Source of the DNA: Nodosilinea sp. LEGE 06152
GTDB lineage: Bacteria > Cyanobacteriota > Cyanobacteriia > Phormidesmidales > Phormidesmidaceae
Assembly (NCBI RefSeq): GCF_015207525.1
Contig: NZ_JADEWR010000009.1
Location: 115,946 to 179,945, forward strand
Direction of reading: 5' to 3'
Length of the DNA stretch: 64,000 nucleotides
Made by a program: the position numbers and the translations under genes. Shown one piece after another: positions 34,141 through 43,379 of the stretch (positions within the stretch are counted from its first letter, which is position 1; each line of letters opens with the position of its first letter). Under the pieces are notes generated by a model, which was not told the DNA's origin, ran no database searches, and saw nothing but the letters and a program-made list of their open reading frames with translations.

Positions 34141-34322
34141 AAACCCCGAAAACTCTGGAAGCACGCACCTCAGGGTTAAAACCTTGCGCCTAATCAACCA
34201 GAGCGGGCTAGATGCCATATACACCCTACCGCGCTGTAAGCAGGTACACCTGAGCAATCAGCATCTTAATCGCGATATAGCAAGGCTTCTAACGATTCAG
34301 GATTACGTTTAAGTAGGCTTAC

Positions 34323-34910
34323 TTACTTAATTTCCTCGGCAAAGCTGGCCCGGCGCTTAAACATAAACGGCCCCGCCAGCGATCCCCACAGGTGCTCGTT
34401 GGTCTCCGGGTCGCGGCCCCGATCCCAGCTGATGAACTGGTCGGCGTCGATTTCGAACTCGCTATCCAAATAGGTGAGCTTGCCGTTGCGGGTCACCATA
34501 CAGGCGTTGCCGGGTTCGACTGCCCCTTTGAATTTAGTGCCCGTCCAGTGGACGATCATGTTGCAGCCGGGGGTTTTCTCAAAGTGGTCGGCGGTGAGCT
34601 TGGCCAACTGCCCCAAATCGCGGGAAGCGCCGTAGAAGGCTTCGCCGTCCTTGACAGTGTAGTTTTCAATCAGGATATGGTCGTCTTGGGCGCTGAGCCG
34701 CATGCCGCGCGCCCGGTAGGGCTGATTGAGCTGAAAATCGTAGGCCTGCTCAATATAAAAGCCCAGACCGTCGAGGGTGGCGGTGGGCAAAGGGCGCATG
34801 CAGACGCGAATGTGGGCAAACAGGGGCGGGTTGTCAAAGGCCTGCTGCTGATTGCTAAAGTCTGCCGCCATCCAGCGGGCCAGGGTGTGAGTATCAGTCG
34901 CGTGGGTCAT
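34323..34910 (-). CDS. cpcT: CpcT/CpeT-family phycobiliprotein lyase
   Basis: The 195-residue protein matches the CpcT/CpeT lyases that attach a bilin to a cysteine of the phycobiliprotein beta subunit in the cytoplasm. Recognisable parts are LARWMAADFSNQQQA at the N-terminus, IRVCMRPLP, YIEQAYDFQLNQPYR and the C-terminal WGSLAGPFMFKRR. Length is normal for CpcT. It shows that the host is a phycobilisome-bearing cyanobacterium. CpcT (phycocyanin Cys-153 type) and CpeT cannot be told apart by eye, so the symbol is tentative. Confidence 0.85.
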   Translation of the reverse strand: MTHATDTHTLARWMAADFSNQQQAFDNPPLFAHIRVCMRPLPTATLDGLGFYIEQAYDFQLNQPYRARGMRLSAQDDHILIENYTVKDGEAFYGASRDLGQLAKLTADHFEKTPGCNMIVHWTGTKFKGAVEPGNACMVTRNGKLTYLDSEFEIDADQFISWDRGRDPETNEHLWGSLAGPFMFKRRASFAEEIK

Positions 34911-34982
34911 GGATGGGTATAGAAAGCATCGTGATAAGGTTCTAGTCTACAGGTTTGGCGGTGCTAACTTTTGGGAAATGCC

Positions 34983-35324
34983 GTGGTGAAGAAGCTCCAT
35001 ATCGCTCTGTCTACCGAGGACATTGCCGCCTCTGTGGCCGATTATTCGGCCCGTTTGGGCTGCCGCCCCGAGCTGGTGGTCGAAGGAATTTATGCCCTTT
35101 GGCGGACTGACCAACTCAACCTTTCGATTCGTCGGGCCGACGGTGTGCCACCGGGGCAGCTGCGTCATCTGGGCTGGGAAGATGATGCTGCCAAGGCCTT
35201 TACCGCCGAGGTAGATGTCAACGGCATTACCTGGGAGCGCTTTGCCGCCCACCACCAGGCCGATGAAATCAACCAGATCTGGCCGGAGACGAACTACCGG
35301 GTTGAATCTGGAGCGGAGGAATGA
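34983..35324 (+). CDS. Glyoxalase/VOC-superfamily protein
   Basis: The start is taken as GTG at 34,983 or 34,986 (VVKKLHIALST or VKKLHIALST); an in-frame TTG at 34,971 is less likely. The product of about 113 residues has one beta-alpha-beta-beta-beta unit of the vicinal oxygen chelate fold: HIALSTEDIAASVADYSARLGC and later WRTDQLNLSIR. Such proteins bind metal or small molecules as dimers. The metal ligands of true glyoxalase are not clear. It is divergent from the cpcT-like gene with a 72-base gap. Confidence 0.65.
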   Translation: MVKKLHIALSTEDIAASVADYSARLGCRPELVVEGIYALWRTDQLNLSIRRADGVPPGQLRHLGWEDDAAKAFTAEVDVNGITWERFAAHHQADEINQIWPETNYRVESGAEE

Positions 35325-35454
35325 AGCTAGGGCGGGGCGATCGCGTTTTGACTGTGCTCAACTCTCGATGGCCACGCTTCGCTTTACCCCACGCCAGCCA
35401 GGCCTAGCAACGTCGAAACTGGCGCTAACTCAATCACCCCACAGAATCTTGGCG

Positions 35455-35982
35455 ATGACGACTCACCCCACTATTGAAACCTTTTGCCTGCACCTCGAAT
35501 TGCTCGACAGCGACCCGCCGATCTGGCGACGGGTCTGCCTGCAAGGTGATACCTCCCTAGAGGCGCTGCACCGGGTGCTGGCAGCCGCAATGGGATGGTC
35601 GGGGCAGGCCGACTACGTAATTAAAGGGCAGGGCCAGGGTTTGCAAAGCGGCGAAGACAGAACGCTCTCTACCCTGCTTACTCAGCCCGGCGACAGCTTG
35701 ATCTATACCTACGCCCCGGCCCAGGGCTGGCTGCACAAAGTTACCCTCGAATCGATTGGCCCCGCTGAAGGCTCGGTGCCCCGCTGCACCGCTGGAGAGC
35801 ACCAGTGCCCGCCCGAGTTTTGCCAGGGCGTATGGGACTACGTCGATCTACTCGATCGCCTCAGCGATGGCGACGACCCCGACGAGGTCGATGCCCTCTG
35901 GCAAAAGGTCGGCTACGACTTTGACCCCGAGTACTTTGATTTAGCTGCCGCCAACCAGCGATTGCAGGAGCGATCGCGGTAG
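35455..35982 (+). CDS. pRiA4b ORF-3-like domain protein
   Basis: The start is placed at 35,455 (MTTHPTIETF); upstream in-frame codons give sequence without homology-like pattern. The 175-residue product has IWRRVCLQGDTSLEALHRVLAAAMGW near the N-terminus and GVWDYVDLLD later, matching the plasmid pRiA4b ORF-3-like family, often found with mobile DNA or as a stand-alone protein of unknown role. HQCPPEFCQGVW includes Cys residues typical of the family. Function unknown. Confidence 0.8.
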   Translation: MTTHPTIETFCLHLELLDSDPPIWRRVCLQGDTSLEALHRVLAAAMGWSGQADYVIKGQGQGLQSGEDRTLSTLLTQPGDSLIYTYAPAQGWLHKVTLESIGPAEGSVPRCTAGEHQCPPEFCQGVWDYVDLLDRLSDGDDPDEVDALWQKVGYDFDPEYFDLAAANQRLQERSR

Positions 35983-36052
35983 GGGCACAGGGTCAGTACA
36001 GCCTCGCGGCACCGTTTCCCGATGCTGGTGGGCAGAGGCTGCGATCGCACCC

Positions 36053-37102
36053 CTAAACCGCATCCCGAATATCCTTCACCAGCGCATCGATCGCCTCGGT
36101 AGTCGTGTTCCAGGCGCACATTAGCCGCGCGCCCTCAGTGCCAATGAAGGTGTAGAACTTCCAGCCCCGGCGGTACAGCTCCTCCGTCAGCGCCGGGGGC
36201 ATCTGCACAAACACTCCATTGGCCTGACGGGGAAACAGCATTTTCAGCTCAGGAATTCCCTGAAGCTGCTGCTCTAGGTAGGCGGCCATGCGGTTGGCGT
36301 GCTCGGCATTGCGCAGCCAGGCTCCGGTCTCGAGCAGCCCTAGCCAGGGGGCCGAAATAAACCGCATTTTGGAGCACAGCTGCCCCGCCTGCTTGCAGCG
36401 GTAGGCAAAATCTTCCGCCAGTGCTTTGTCAAAGAAAAGAATAGCCTCCCCAATGCCCATACCGTTCTTGGTGCCGCAGCAGCACAGCACGTCAACGCCC
36501 GCCTGCCAGGTCAGCTCGGCCGGGGTTTTGCCCGAGGCTACCAGCGCATTGGCAAAGCGCGCCCCATCCATATGTACTTTGAGTCCGTGGTGGCGGGCCA
36601 GGTCGCTGAGAGCAGCCAGCTCATCGACCGTGTAGAGGGTGCCCACCTCGGTGGCCTGGGTGAGGCTAATCACCTTGGGCTTGGGGTAATGAATGTCGGT
36701 GCGCTTAGTAATTAACCGCTCCACGTTAGCGGGGTCAAGCTTGCCATGCTCGCCCTGGGCCAGCAGCAGCTTCGAGCCGTTGCTGGCAAACTCGGGGGCA
36801 CCGCACTCGTCGGTTTCCACATGGGCCAGCTCGTGGCAAATGACGCTGTGGTACGACTGGCACAGCGACGCCAGGGTGAGCGAGTTGGCCGCCGTACCGT
36901 TAAAGACGAAAAAAACTTCGCAATCGGTCTCAAAAATGGCGCGAAACTTATCGGTGGCTCTTTGGGTCCACTCGTCATCGCCATAGGCGGGCACATCGCC
37001 CTGGTTGGCGGTCAGCAGGTAGTCTAGCGCCTCGGGGCACATGCCGGAATAGTTGTCGCTGGCAAACTGAATAGGGCGCGTGGCTGGTGGGGCAGTGATC
37101 AT
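36053..37102 (-). CDS. ltaE: Low-specificity L-threonine aldolase
   Basis: The PLP enzyme cleaves L-threonine or allo-threonine to glycine and acetaldehyde. The start at 37,102 (MITAPPATRP) gives 349 residues, the family size. Motifs are FASDNYSG and YGDDEWTQ at the N-terminus, KVHMDGARFANAL for the PLP-binding Asp, and CCGTKNGMG with the Schiff-base Lys. Upstream in-frame sequence to 37,213 is without family-like features. It is convergent with the gene at 35,455. The exact substrate (threonine or phenylserine-type amino acids) is not decided by sequence. Confidence 0.88.
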   Translation of the reverse strand: MITAPPATRPIQFASDNYSGMCPEALDYLLTANQGDVPAYGDDEWTQRATDKFRAIFETDCEVFFVFNGTAANSLTLASLCQSYHSVICHELAHVETDECGAPEFASNGSKLLLAQGEHGKLDPANVERLITKRTDIHYPKPKVISLTQATEVGTLYTVDELAALSDLARHHGLKVHMDGARFANALVASGKTPAELTWQAGVDVLCCCGTKNGMGIGEAILFFDKALAEDFAYRCKQAGQLCSKMRFISAPWLGLLETGAWLRNAEHANRMAAYLEQQLQGIPELKMLFPRQANGVFVQMPPALTEELYRRGWKFYTFIGTEGARLMCAWNTTTEAIDALVKDIRDAV

Positions 37103-37337
37103 AGCGGCAATGGCGTTAGGGGTGTTTTGAGGATAGCTTGGGGAAACGGTCGCTGGATGTTTTGCAGACGGGTGCCAACCCGCCGCGGCTCCAGAGCAGC
37201 AGTGGCATTGCAAGGCGTGCGGAGGCCGGGTGGACAGAATCTAGCAGTGGGCCAGGGCCAACGGCAGCGACGGAGGGATGGAGTAAGATTGGAAAGCTAG
37301 ATAAGCGTTAGACCACAACGGGATTAGGACTTGGGCT

Positions 37338-37874
37338 ATGGCAGATGGGTTGCGCTGGGTTTGGTTGACGGCAGCAGCAGCAGGGGCATTGGTAGCCCTC
37401 AATGGCGGCAACCTGGCCCAGCTAGGGGTTGCACCGGCCCAGGCTCAGGATGGGGGTGCTATTACCCTGCGATCGGATATCCAAGAAGCCAACGCTGCCA
37501 CGGGCATCATCACCGCCCGCGGCAATGTGCAGATCGACTATCCCAGCCGCAGCATTCAGGCCACATCAGCCCAGGCCGACTATTTCAGCAATGAGCAGCG
37601 CATTGTGCTCAGCGGCGGTGTTGTGGTTACCCAGCGAGGAAACACGCTGCGAGCTGAAGTTGTTACCTATCTCATTGAAGAAGATCGCTTTGTGGCCACC
37701 CCACGCCCCAACGATCAAGTCGAGGCGGTGTACATACTGCCCGAGTCAGCGCCCAGTTCGGTTCAAGGAGAAGCGCCGGGGAATACCCGTCCGCCTACGC
37801 CTCGCCCGCCCACGGTGCTAGATGTCAGCCCCATTGAGCCTGAGCCTCAACCTTCGACCCCCCTAGAAAATTAG
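37338..37874 (+). CDS. lptA: LptA/OstA-like periplasmic protein
   Basis: This 178-residue protein has a signal peptide (WLTAAAAGALVAL..., cleavage probably after AQA near residue 36) and then the OstA/LptA beta-jellyroll pattern: ITLRSDIQEANAATGIITARGNVQIDYP and SAQADYFSNEQRIVLSGGV. LptA proteins bridge lipopolysaccharide from inner to outer membrane. The C-terminus is Pro-rich. LptB and an LptF/G-type permease follow 3.4 kb downstream, after two inserted genes. Confidence 0.87.
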   Translation: MADGLRWVWLTAAAAGALVALNGGNLAQLGVAPAQAQDGGAITLRSDIQEANAATGIITARGNVQIDYPSRSIQATSAQADYFSNEQRIVLSGGVVVTQRGNTLRAEVVTYLIEEDRFVATPRPNDQVEAVYILPESAPSSVQGEAPGNTRPPTPRPPTVLDVSPIEPEPQPSTPLEN

Positions 37875-38503
37875 GACCACCGGCTACAGACGTTTGCCTA
37901 ATACCAGAGCTGCCTAAGAACAGCTCCGAATGATTCTATGGATCAAAATACTCTGTAAGTGAGGGGTCTGAGCCACTTGACCCTGGCAACCACAGTGCTA
38001 ATCTTCGGTAGTTACCTGGATAGACTTTCTATGTATTCACATCCCCCCAAAGGTAGATTTTATTTATCTGGGCTTTATTAAACTGCCTCTAACGAAAAGT
38101 ATTGTGAAAAGGGTTCTATGCGTAATGGCGATCGCAAGGGCAATCCTAGATAGTAGGAATAGAGCACAGGTCACAGCGGAAAGAGATCCCTTGGGTTTGC
38201 TGTGCATTAAGTGTTTCCCTGGCTGAGTTGAAATCTACCGCATAGTTGATTGGCTGGATGGTTGCTTCCGCAGTCACCCCTAATTAAGGACGCACACGCG
38301 TAAAAAATAACGATGTTCAGCCCCTTGGATCTACAAGTTTAGGGTGCCAGCTCACAGCTGAGCAGACTTAGCGCTGGCGTGCACGCGACCTTTTTCACTC
38401 TTTTGTAATTAATGCCGATCTGTGGCTGAGATTTTGCAGATGTTTTTGACATCTGTCACATTCCCCTGCGCCCCAAACGAGACCTGCCTGTTCCTGTAAA
38501 GCG
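37875..38503. other. Long intergenic region between lptA and the PhyH-like gene
   Basis: No gene or RNA family is recognised in 629 bases. A 7-bp perfect inverted repeat with 5-base spacer (CAGATGT...ACATCTG, 38,437-38,455) overlaps a TTGACA box at 38,446-38,451 but no matching -10 box is clear. The length suggests promoter sequences and perhaps a small RNA. Confidence 0.4.
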
Positions 38504-39496
38504 TTGCTGAATAATGCGTTTTTAATTTCGGCCAACATGCTTACTTATTTTCTGTCTTCATTTTCACTAAAAGAGAGTTCTATTGTTGGCTCACTAAATC
38601 TGGTGCTGAGTAAAGTGCGGTCAATTCTGCGGCTGCTGTGGGGCGACCCACGTTTTTTGGTGATGAGCTGGCTGGCGCGCTTTATTGCCGTGCGGGAGTG
38701 GGTGGCCGATCGCGGCGGCTACCAGCCCCCGGCAACCATTGATACAACGGTCATACAGGCGACAGTCGGGGCTCGTTCCTTAGCAACGTCAGGCCAGGTT
38801 GCGAAGCTCATTCAGGCCCATGGCTACTACGTCGGCTTTACTCTACAAAACAGCATTTTGCAGGACTTGCTCACCTTTGCTGAGACAAAACCTTGCTATG
38901 CCAACCGCGATCCGGCTCTGCCGTTTTATATCAAAAACAAAGATCAGTTGGAGCAATCGTTAGGTACCCAGCTGCTGGTGGCAGGATATTTAGACACCCA
39001 TGAAGCCTGTGACGCTTACCAAAAACTGAAGACAGACCCATACCTTTTAGATGTAGCCAGCCAGTACCTCAATCACTCAGCAATTTACATGCGGGGCGAG
39101 TTGGCCTGGGGATTTCCGGCCCCCAATACCCCGGCAGAGAAAATTAGCACAGCGCGAGTTTACCACTGCGATATCAATGACTTTAAGACGATTAAGTTTT
39201 TCTTTTACCTCACCGAGGTGGGCGAGGGCGAAGGCCCCCACGCCTATATTAAAGGCACTCATCGCCACCGTCGGTTTAGCCACCAGTGGATTGGCCAGGG
39301 CTGTGCTGCCCTTGACGACGAAGCTCTAGTCGATATCTATGGCCGCGATCGCGTGCATGTTGTTACCGGGCCAGCCGGGCTGGGCTTTGCAGGCGATCCC
39401 TACTGTTTGCACAAAGGGGGCGTACCTTACCAGCAGCCTCGGCTGCTGCTGCAGCTTGAGTTTGGCATTTACCCCTATCGCATTTGGTACTTTTAG
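38504..39496 (+). CDS. Phytanoyl-CoA dioxygenase (PhyH)-like protein
   Basis: The 330-residue frame may truly start at 38,537 (MLTYFLSS). The C-terminal 170 residues match PhyH-type Fe(II)/2-oxoglutarate oxygenases: YHCDINDFKTIKFFFYLTEV with the H-x-D metal ligands, GPHAYIKGTHRHR, and a distal H in PYCLHKGG followed by R-x-L-L-Q. Such enzymes hydroxylate small molecules or lipids. Together with the next glycosyltransferase it interrupts the usual lptA-lptB neighbourhood, so a role in surface lipid or glycan change is likely but inferred. Confidence 0.72.
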   Translation: MLNNAFLISANMLTYFLSSFSLKESSIVGSLNLVLSKVRSILRLLWGDPRFLVMSWLARFIAVREWVADRGGYQPPATIDTTVIQATVGARSLATSGQVAKLIQAHGYYVGFTLQNSILQDLLTFAETKPCYANRDPALPFYIKNKDQLEQSLGTQLLVAGYLDTHEACDAYQKLKTDPYLLDVASQYLNHSAIYMRGELAWGFPAPNTPAEKISTARVYHCDINDFKTIKFFFYLTEVGEGEGPHAYIKGTHRHRRFSHQWIGQGCAALDDEALVDIYGRDRVHVVTGPAGLGFAGDPYCLHKGGVPYQQPRLLLQLEFGIYPYRIWYF

Positions 39497-39639
39497 AGTT
39501 TGCTATGCTTGAGCTGCCTAACTTTTATACAAAGGACGGGGTGGACCGTGGTCGTTAAGCAACCGTTGCAGGTCACGGGTTTGGGCACCCTAGATTTATG
39601 GTTCTAGTCGTCAAAATATACCAGCCTAGGATATAGATA

Positions 39640-40887
39640 ATGTCGATCGCTCAACCGGATACTCCTGCACAGACGGCCCCAAAAGTCGCCTACCTGGTCA
39701 ATCAGTACCCCAAGGTCAGCCATAGCTTTATTCGGCGTGAAATTGCTGCCCTCGAAGCCCAAGGGCTGACAGTAGCTAGATTTTCAATTCGCTCCTGCGC
39801 CGACGAACTGGTAGACCCCGACGACATCAAAGAGCTGGATAAAACTCAGATTGTGCTAGACCATCCCTGGTCTGAGCTACTGCTCACCATCGCTCGGGTT
39901 GTGCTCCAGCGACCGCTGGCGTTTGTCGCCGCCCTCGGCTTAGCCCTTCAGCTCGGCCTAAAGGATGAGTCGGGGCCGCTGTATCACCTGGCTTACCTGG
40001 CCGAAGCCTGCGTGCTGCTGGCCTGGTTCGAGGCCGCCGATGTCGACCATGTGCACGCCCACTTTGGCACCAACTCAACCACCGTCGCCATGCTGTGCCA
40101 CGCCCTGGGCGGGCCACCCTACAGCTTTACGGTGCATGGGCCAGAGGAGTTTGACAAGGTGAGGGCCATTTCCCTGGCCGAAAAAATCAGGCGTGCCGCC
40201 TTTGTGGTCGCCATTAGCTCCTTTGGCAAAAGCCAACTATACCGCTGGAGTGCCCTGGAAGACTGGCCCAAGATTCACGTCGTGCACTGCGGCCTCGATC
40301 AAAACTTTTTGGCCCAGGCGTTTACGCCCATTTCGGAGCAGCGCCACCTGGTCTGTGTGGGGCGGCTCAGCGGGCAAAAGGGCCACCTGCTGCTGCTGGA
40401 GGCCGTCAAACAGCTCGTGGATGCGGGCTATCGGTTTACGGTGACGCTGGTAGGCGATGGCGAAATGCGATCGCAGGTCGAAGCGCTACTGGCCACCTAC
40501 GGCCTGCAAGACTGTGTTTCGATTACGGGATGGGCCTCCAGTCAGGTGGTCAAAGATCAGTTGCTCAAGGCCCAGGTGATGGTATTGCCGAGCTTTGCCG
40601 AAGGGTTGCCCGTCGTCATTATGGAGGCCCTGGCCCTGGGTCGCCCGGTCATTACCACCTCTATTGCCGGCATTCCTGAGCTGGTCGAAACGGGCGTCAA
40701 CGGCTGGCTGGTCGTTCCCGGATCGGTTGAGTCGCTGGTCGAGGCCATGCGCGCCGCCCTCGATACCTCCCCCGCAGAGCTAGAGACCATGGGCAAAGCG
40801 GGCATGGCCAAAGTTGCTCAGCAGCACAACGTTGACAACGAGGCCGCCCACTTGGCCCAACTTTTTGCCAAGCAGCCTCCCAGCTAG
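39640..40887 (+). CDS. Family 4 glycosyltransferase (colanic-acid WcaL-like)
   Basis: The 415-residue GT-B enzyme has VAYLVNQYPKVSHSFIRREIAAL at the N-terminus, a hallmark of WcaL/AmsK-type transferases, then HVHAHFGTNSTT and YSFTVHGPEEFD, and in the C-terminal domain CVGRLSGQKGHLLLLEA and LPSFAEGLPVVIMEAL with the family 4 E-x7-E motif. It should act on an exopolysaccharide or lipid-linked glycan at the inner membrane. It is 143 bases downstream of the PhyH-like gene on the same strand. Confidence 0.87.
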   Translation: MSIAQPDTPAQTAPKVAYLVNQYPKVSHSFIRREIAALEAQGLTVARFSIRSCADELVDPDDIKELDKTQIVLDHPWSELLLTIARVVLQRPLAFVAALGLALQLGLKDESGPLYHLAYLAEACVLLAWFEAADVDHVHAHFGTNSTTVAMLCHALGGPPYSFTVHGPEEFDKVRAISLAEKIRRAAFVVAISSFGKSQLYRWSALEDWPKIHVVHCGLDQNFLAQAFTPISEQRHLVCVGRLSGQKGHLLLLEAVKQLVDAGYRFTVTLVGDGEMRSQVEALLATYGLQDCVSITGWASSQVVKDQLLKAQVMVLPSFAEGLPVVIMEALALGRPVITTSIAGIPELVETGVNGWLVVPGSVESLVEAMRAALDTSPAELETMGKAGMAKVAQQHNVDNEAAHLAQLFAKQPPS

Positions 40888-41063
40888 ACAGGGTCTGGTG
40901 CGTTAGCACTGGTCCTGAGCGTAGGCCATCACAATAGCCATCCGTTTGCTAACCACCTGAGCCCTTGGGAAGCAGCGGGTTAATGGTGTACCAGGTGGTC
41001 AGGTTTTAACGGCGCATAGCCTCGGCGATCGAGGACTGAGCGCAGTCGTTTGTCCTCTGGCGG

Positions 41064-41097
41064 GCGTTGCCAACGCGCGGCGTCTCCCAACGGGAGA
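41064..41097. repeat. Two adjacent short palindromes (REP-like)
   Basis: GCGTTG-C-CAACGC at 41,064-41,076 is followed by TCTCCC-AAC-GGGAGA at 41,083-41,097. The second is close to dispersed palindromes common in cyanobacterial genomes (GCGTCTCCC...GGGAGA). It lies in the 370-base gap 40,888-41,257 between the glycosyltransferase and lptB. Apart from these palindromes the gap shows nothing I can name. Confidence 0.6.
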
Positions 41098-41257
41098 GAA
41101 GTTCGATCAGCGGTTACCTTGTTCTCTTGCTAGCCCCTGAGACTCAGGCGAGGGGCAGAATCTCCTGACCTACCCCATCGAGGCTACCGCCTAGAGTAGG
41201 GAAGAGCTTTGATACAATTTACGCAGCTCAATAAACCCTAAAGGCCAAGGCGCGCCC

Positions 41258-41986
41258 TTGAAAATCGTACTTGACAACGTTCAAAAGACCTACGGCAAGC
41301 GCCAGGTAGTTGACCGGGTTAGCCTTTCGGTAGCCCAGGGCGAAATTGTGGGACTGCTGGGGCCAAACGGGGCGGGCAAAACCACCACGTTTTATATGGC
41401 GACTGGGCTAGAGCGGCCCGATGGCGGCAAGGTCTGCCTCGACCAAATCGACATTACCGACTTGCCCATGCACCAGCGGGCGCGGCTGGGCATTGGCTAC
41501 CTGGCCCAGGAGCCGAGCATTTTTCGCAACCTGACGGTGGCCGACAATATTTTGCTGGTGATGCAGCAGACGCGGGTGCCGCCGGACGAGTACGGCGATC
41601 GCCTGCAGGACCTGCTGAAAGAGTTTCGTCTGGAGAAGGTGGCTAATTCTCTAGGCATTCAGGTGTCGGGGGGCGAGCGTCGCCGCACCGAGCTGGCCCG
41701 ATCCCTGGCCTCTGGCCCCGAAGGACCAAGGTTTTTGTTTTTGGACGAACCCTTTGCTGGGGTAGACCCGATCGCCGTCAACGAAATTCAGGAGATTGTG
41801 GCCAAACTGCGCGATCGCGACATGGGCATTCTCATCACCGACCACAACGTGCGCGAAACCCTCCGCATTATCGATCGCGCCTACATCATGAGCGACGGCC
41901 AAATCCTGGCCTCCGGCAACGCCGACGACCTCTCCAGCAACCCCCTGGTGCGCGAGCACTACCTCGGCAAAGACTTCGCGATTTAG
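41258..41986 (+). CDS. lptB: LptB-like ABC transporter ATPase
   Basis: The 242-residue ATPase powers lipopolysaccharide extraction from the inner membrane. Walker A is GPNGAGKTT (about residues 34-42), the signature is VSGGERRR and Walker B is FLFLDEPFAGVDP; the LptB-type ITDHNVRETL switch region is present. TTG at 41,258 is the start giving MKIVLDNV; no ATG fits better. The permease gene follows 163 bases later. Confidence 0.92.
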   Translation: MKIVLDNVQKTYGKRQVVDRVSLSVAQGEIVGLLGPNGAGKTTTFYMATGLERPDGGKVCLDQIDITDLPMHQRARLGIGYLAQEPSIFRNLTVADNILLVMQQTRVPPDEYGDRLQDLLKEFRLEKVANSLGIQVSGGERRRTELARSLASGPEGPRFLFLDEPFAGVDPIAVNEIQEIVAKLRDRDMGILITDHNVRETLRIIDRAYIMSDGQILASGNADDLSSNPLVREHYLGKDFAI

Positions 41987-42149
41987 CCCCCCCTCAAGCC
42001 TCCCTCCTCAGGCCCCCCTCCTCAGGGCTTAAGCCCGTGGGCTATCCTGCAACCAAGGGGCATCCTATGCTACTTCAGCCGCCCTATTTTCTCATCCCCT
42101 CACCTCCTCATCCCTCGCACCTCCTCCCCTTTCCCCTACCGCCGCACCT

Positions 42150-43316
42150 ATGACCACCGCTCCCTACAGTCCCCCGCGCCCCCGCCCTCGGCCGTCTCCG
42201 CTGACGGTGATGGATCGCTACATTGCCAAAGAGCTGACCATGCCCTTTTTGTTTGGGGTGGGCGCATTTTCCTCGATTGGCATTTCGATTGGGGCGCTGT
42301 TTGAGCTGATTCGCCGCATTACCGAGTCGGGGCTGGCGATTACCCTGGCGGTGCAGATTTTTGTGCTCAAGCTGCCCGAGTTCATTGTGCTGGCCTTCCC
42401 GATGTCAACGCTGCTGGCCACGATGATGACCTACAGCCGGTTCTCCAGCGACAGCGAGCTGATTGCCCTGCGGGGGGTGGGGGTGAGCATTCGCCGCATT
42501 ATTGCCCCGGCGGTGGTGCTCAGCCTGCTGGTGACGGGCCTGACCTTTGTGTTCAACGAGCTAATTACTCCGGCTGCCAACTACCGGGCCGCCATCACCC
42601 TGGAGCAGGCGCTCAAGTCGGAGCGGCCCCCCTTTCAGGAGCGCAATATTTTCTATCAGGAGTTTCAGCCCGCCAGCGACGACCCCGCCGCCCAGGAGCT
42701 TAAGCGCCAGTTCTACGCCCGCCGCTTCGACGGCACCACCATGCACGGGCTGACCATCATCGACTTTTCCCAGGCGGGTCTAAACCAGGTGGTCAGTGCC
42801 GAGTCGGCCAACTGGGATGTGGAGAGCAACGCCTGGACGTTCTACAACGGCACCATTTACGTGGTTGCTCCCGACGGCTCCTTCCGCAATATCATTACCT
42901 TTGAAACTCAGGAGCTACAGCTGCCCCGCACGCCTCTCGACCTGGCCAGCCGCACCAAAAATGACACCGAGATGAACATTGCCGAGGCCACCCAGCAGCT
43001 AGAGCTGGTGCGCCAGAGCGGCGACGAAAAGATGATTCGCCGCTGGCAAATTCGGATTATGCAAAAGTATGCCCTGCCCTTTGTGTGTGTGGTGTTTGGC
43101 CTGGTGGGGGCCTCGATTGGGGTGCTGCCCCAGCGCACCAGCCGCGCCACCAGCTTTGGCATCAGCATTGTGATTATTTTTGGCTACTACCTGCTGTCGT
43201 TTATTACCAATGCCATGGGCGAGGTGGGGGTACTGTCGCCGTTTTTGTCGGCCTGGCTGCCGACGCTGCTGGGGCTAGCGATCGGCCTGTATCTGTTGTT
43301 TCGAGCCTCAAAGTAG
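42150..43316 (+). CDS. lptF: LptF/LptG (YjgP/YjgQ)-family permease
   Basis: The 388-residue membrane protein has three N-terminal membrane helices (PFLFGVGAFSSIGISIGALFELI onwards), a periplasmic beta-jellyroll domain in the middle (about residues 130-280) and three C-terminal helices, as in LptF and LptG. The coupling-helix region with DRYIAKELTMPFLFG is typical. With LptB it forms the inner-membrane LPS exporter; cyanobacteria usually carry one such permease, which may act as a homodimer. Its stop codon lies inside a 28-bp perfect palindrome. Confidence 0.92.
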   Translation: MTTAPYSPPRPRPRPSPLTVMDRYIAKELTMPFLFGVGAFSSIGISIGALFELIRRITESGLAITLAVQIFVLKLPEFIVLAFPMSTLLATMMTYSRFSSDSELIALRGVGVSIRRIIAPAVVLSLLVTGLTFVFNELITPAANYRAAITLEQALKSERPPFQERNIFYQEFQPASDDPAAQELKRQFYARRFDGTTMHGLTIIDFSQAGLNQVVSAESANWDVESNAWTFYNGTIYVVAPDGSFRNIITFETQELQLPRTPLDLASRTKNDTEMNIAEATQQLELVRQSGDEKMIRRWQIRIMQKYALPFVCVVFGLVGASIGVLPQRTSRATSFGISIVIIFGYYLLSFITNAMGEVGVLSPFLSAWLPTLLGLAIGLYLLFRASK

Positions 43317-43340
43317 GGGCACAGCATGCTGTGCCCCTAC
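43313..43340. repeat. 28-bp perfect palindrome overlapping the lptF stop
   Basis: GTAGGGGCACAGCA at 43,313-43,326 is directly followed by its exact complement TGCTGTGCCCCTAC to 43,340. The TAG stop of the permease gene is at 43,314-43,316, inside the left arm. No T run follows, so it may act as a processing or weak terminating hairpin, or be a dispersed repeat: similar GTAGGGGC...GCCCCTAC elements are common in cyanobacteria. Confidence 0.9.
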
Positions 43341-43379
43341 GGGGCAAGATTTTACAAGACGGCGTCTTTTTCACGGCCT

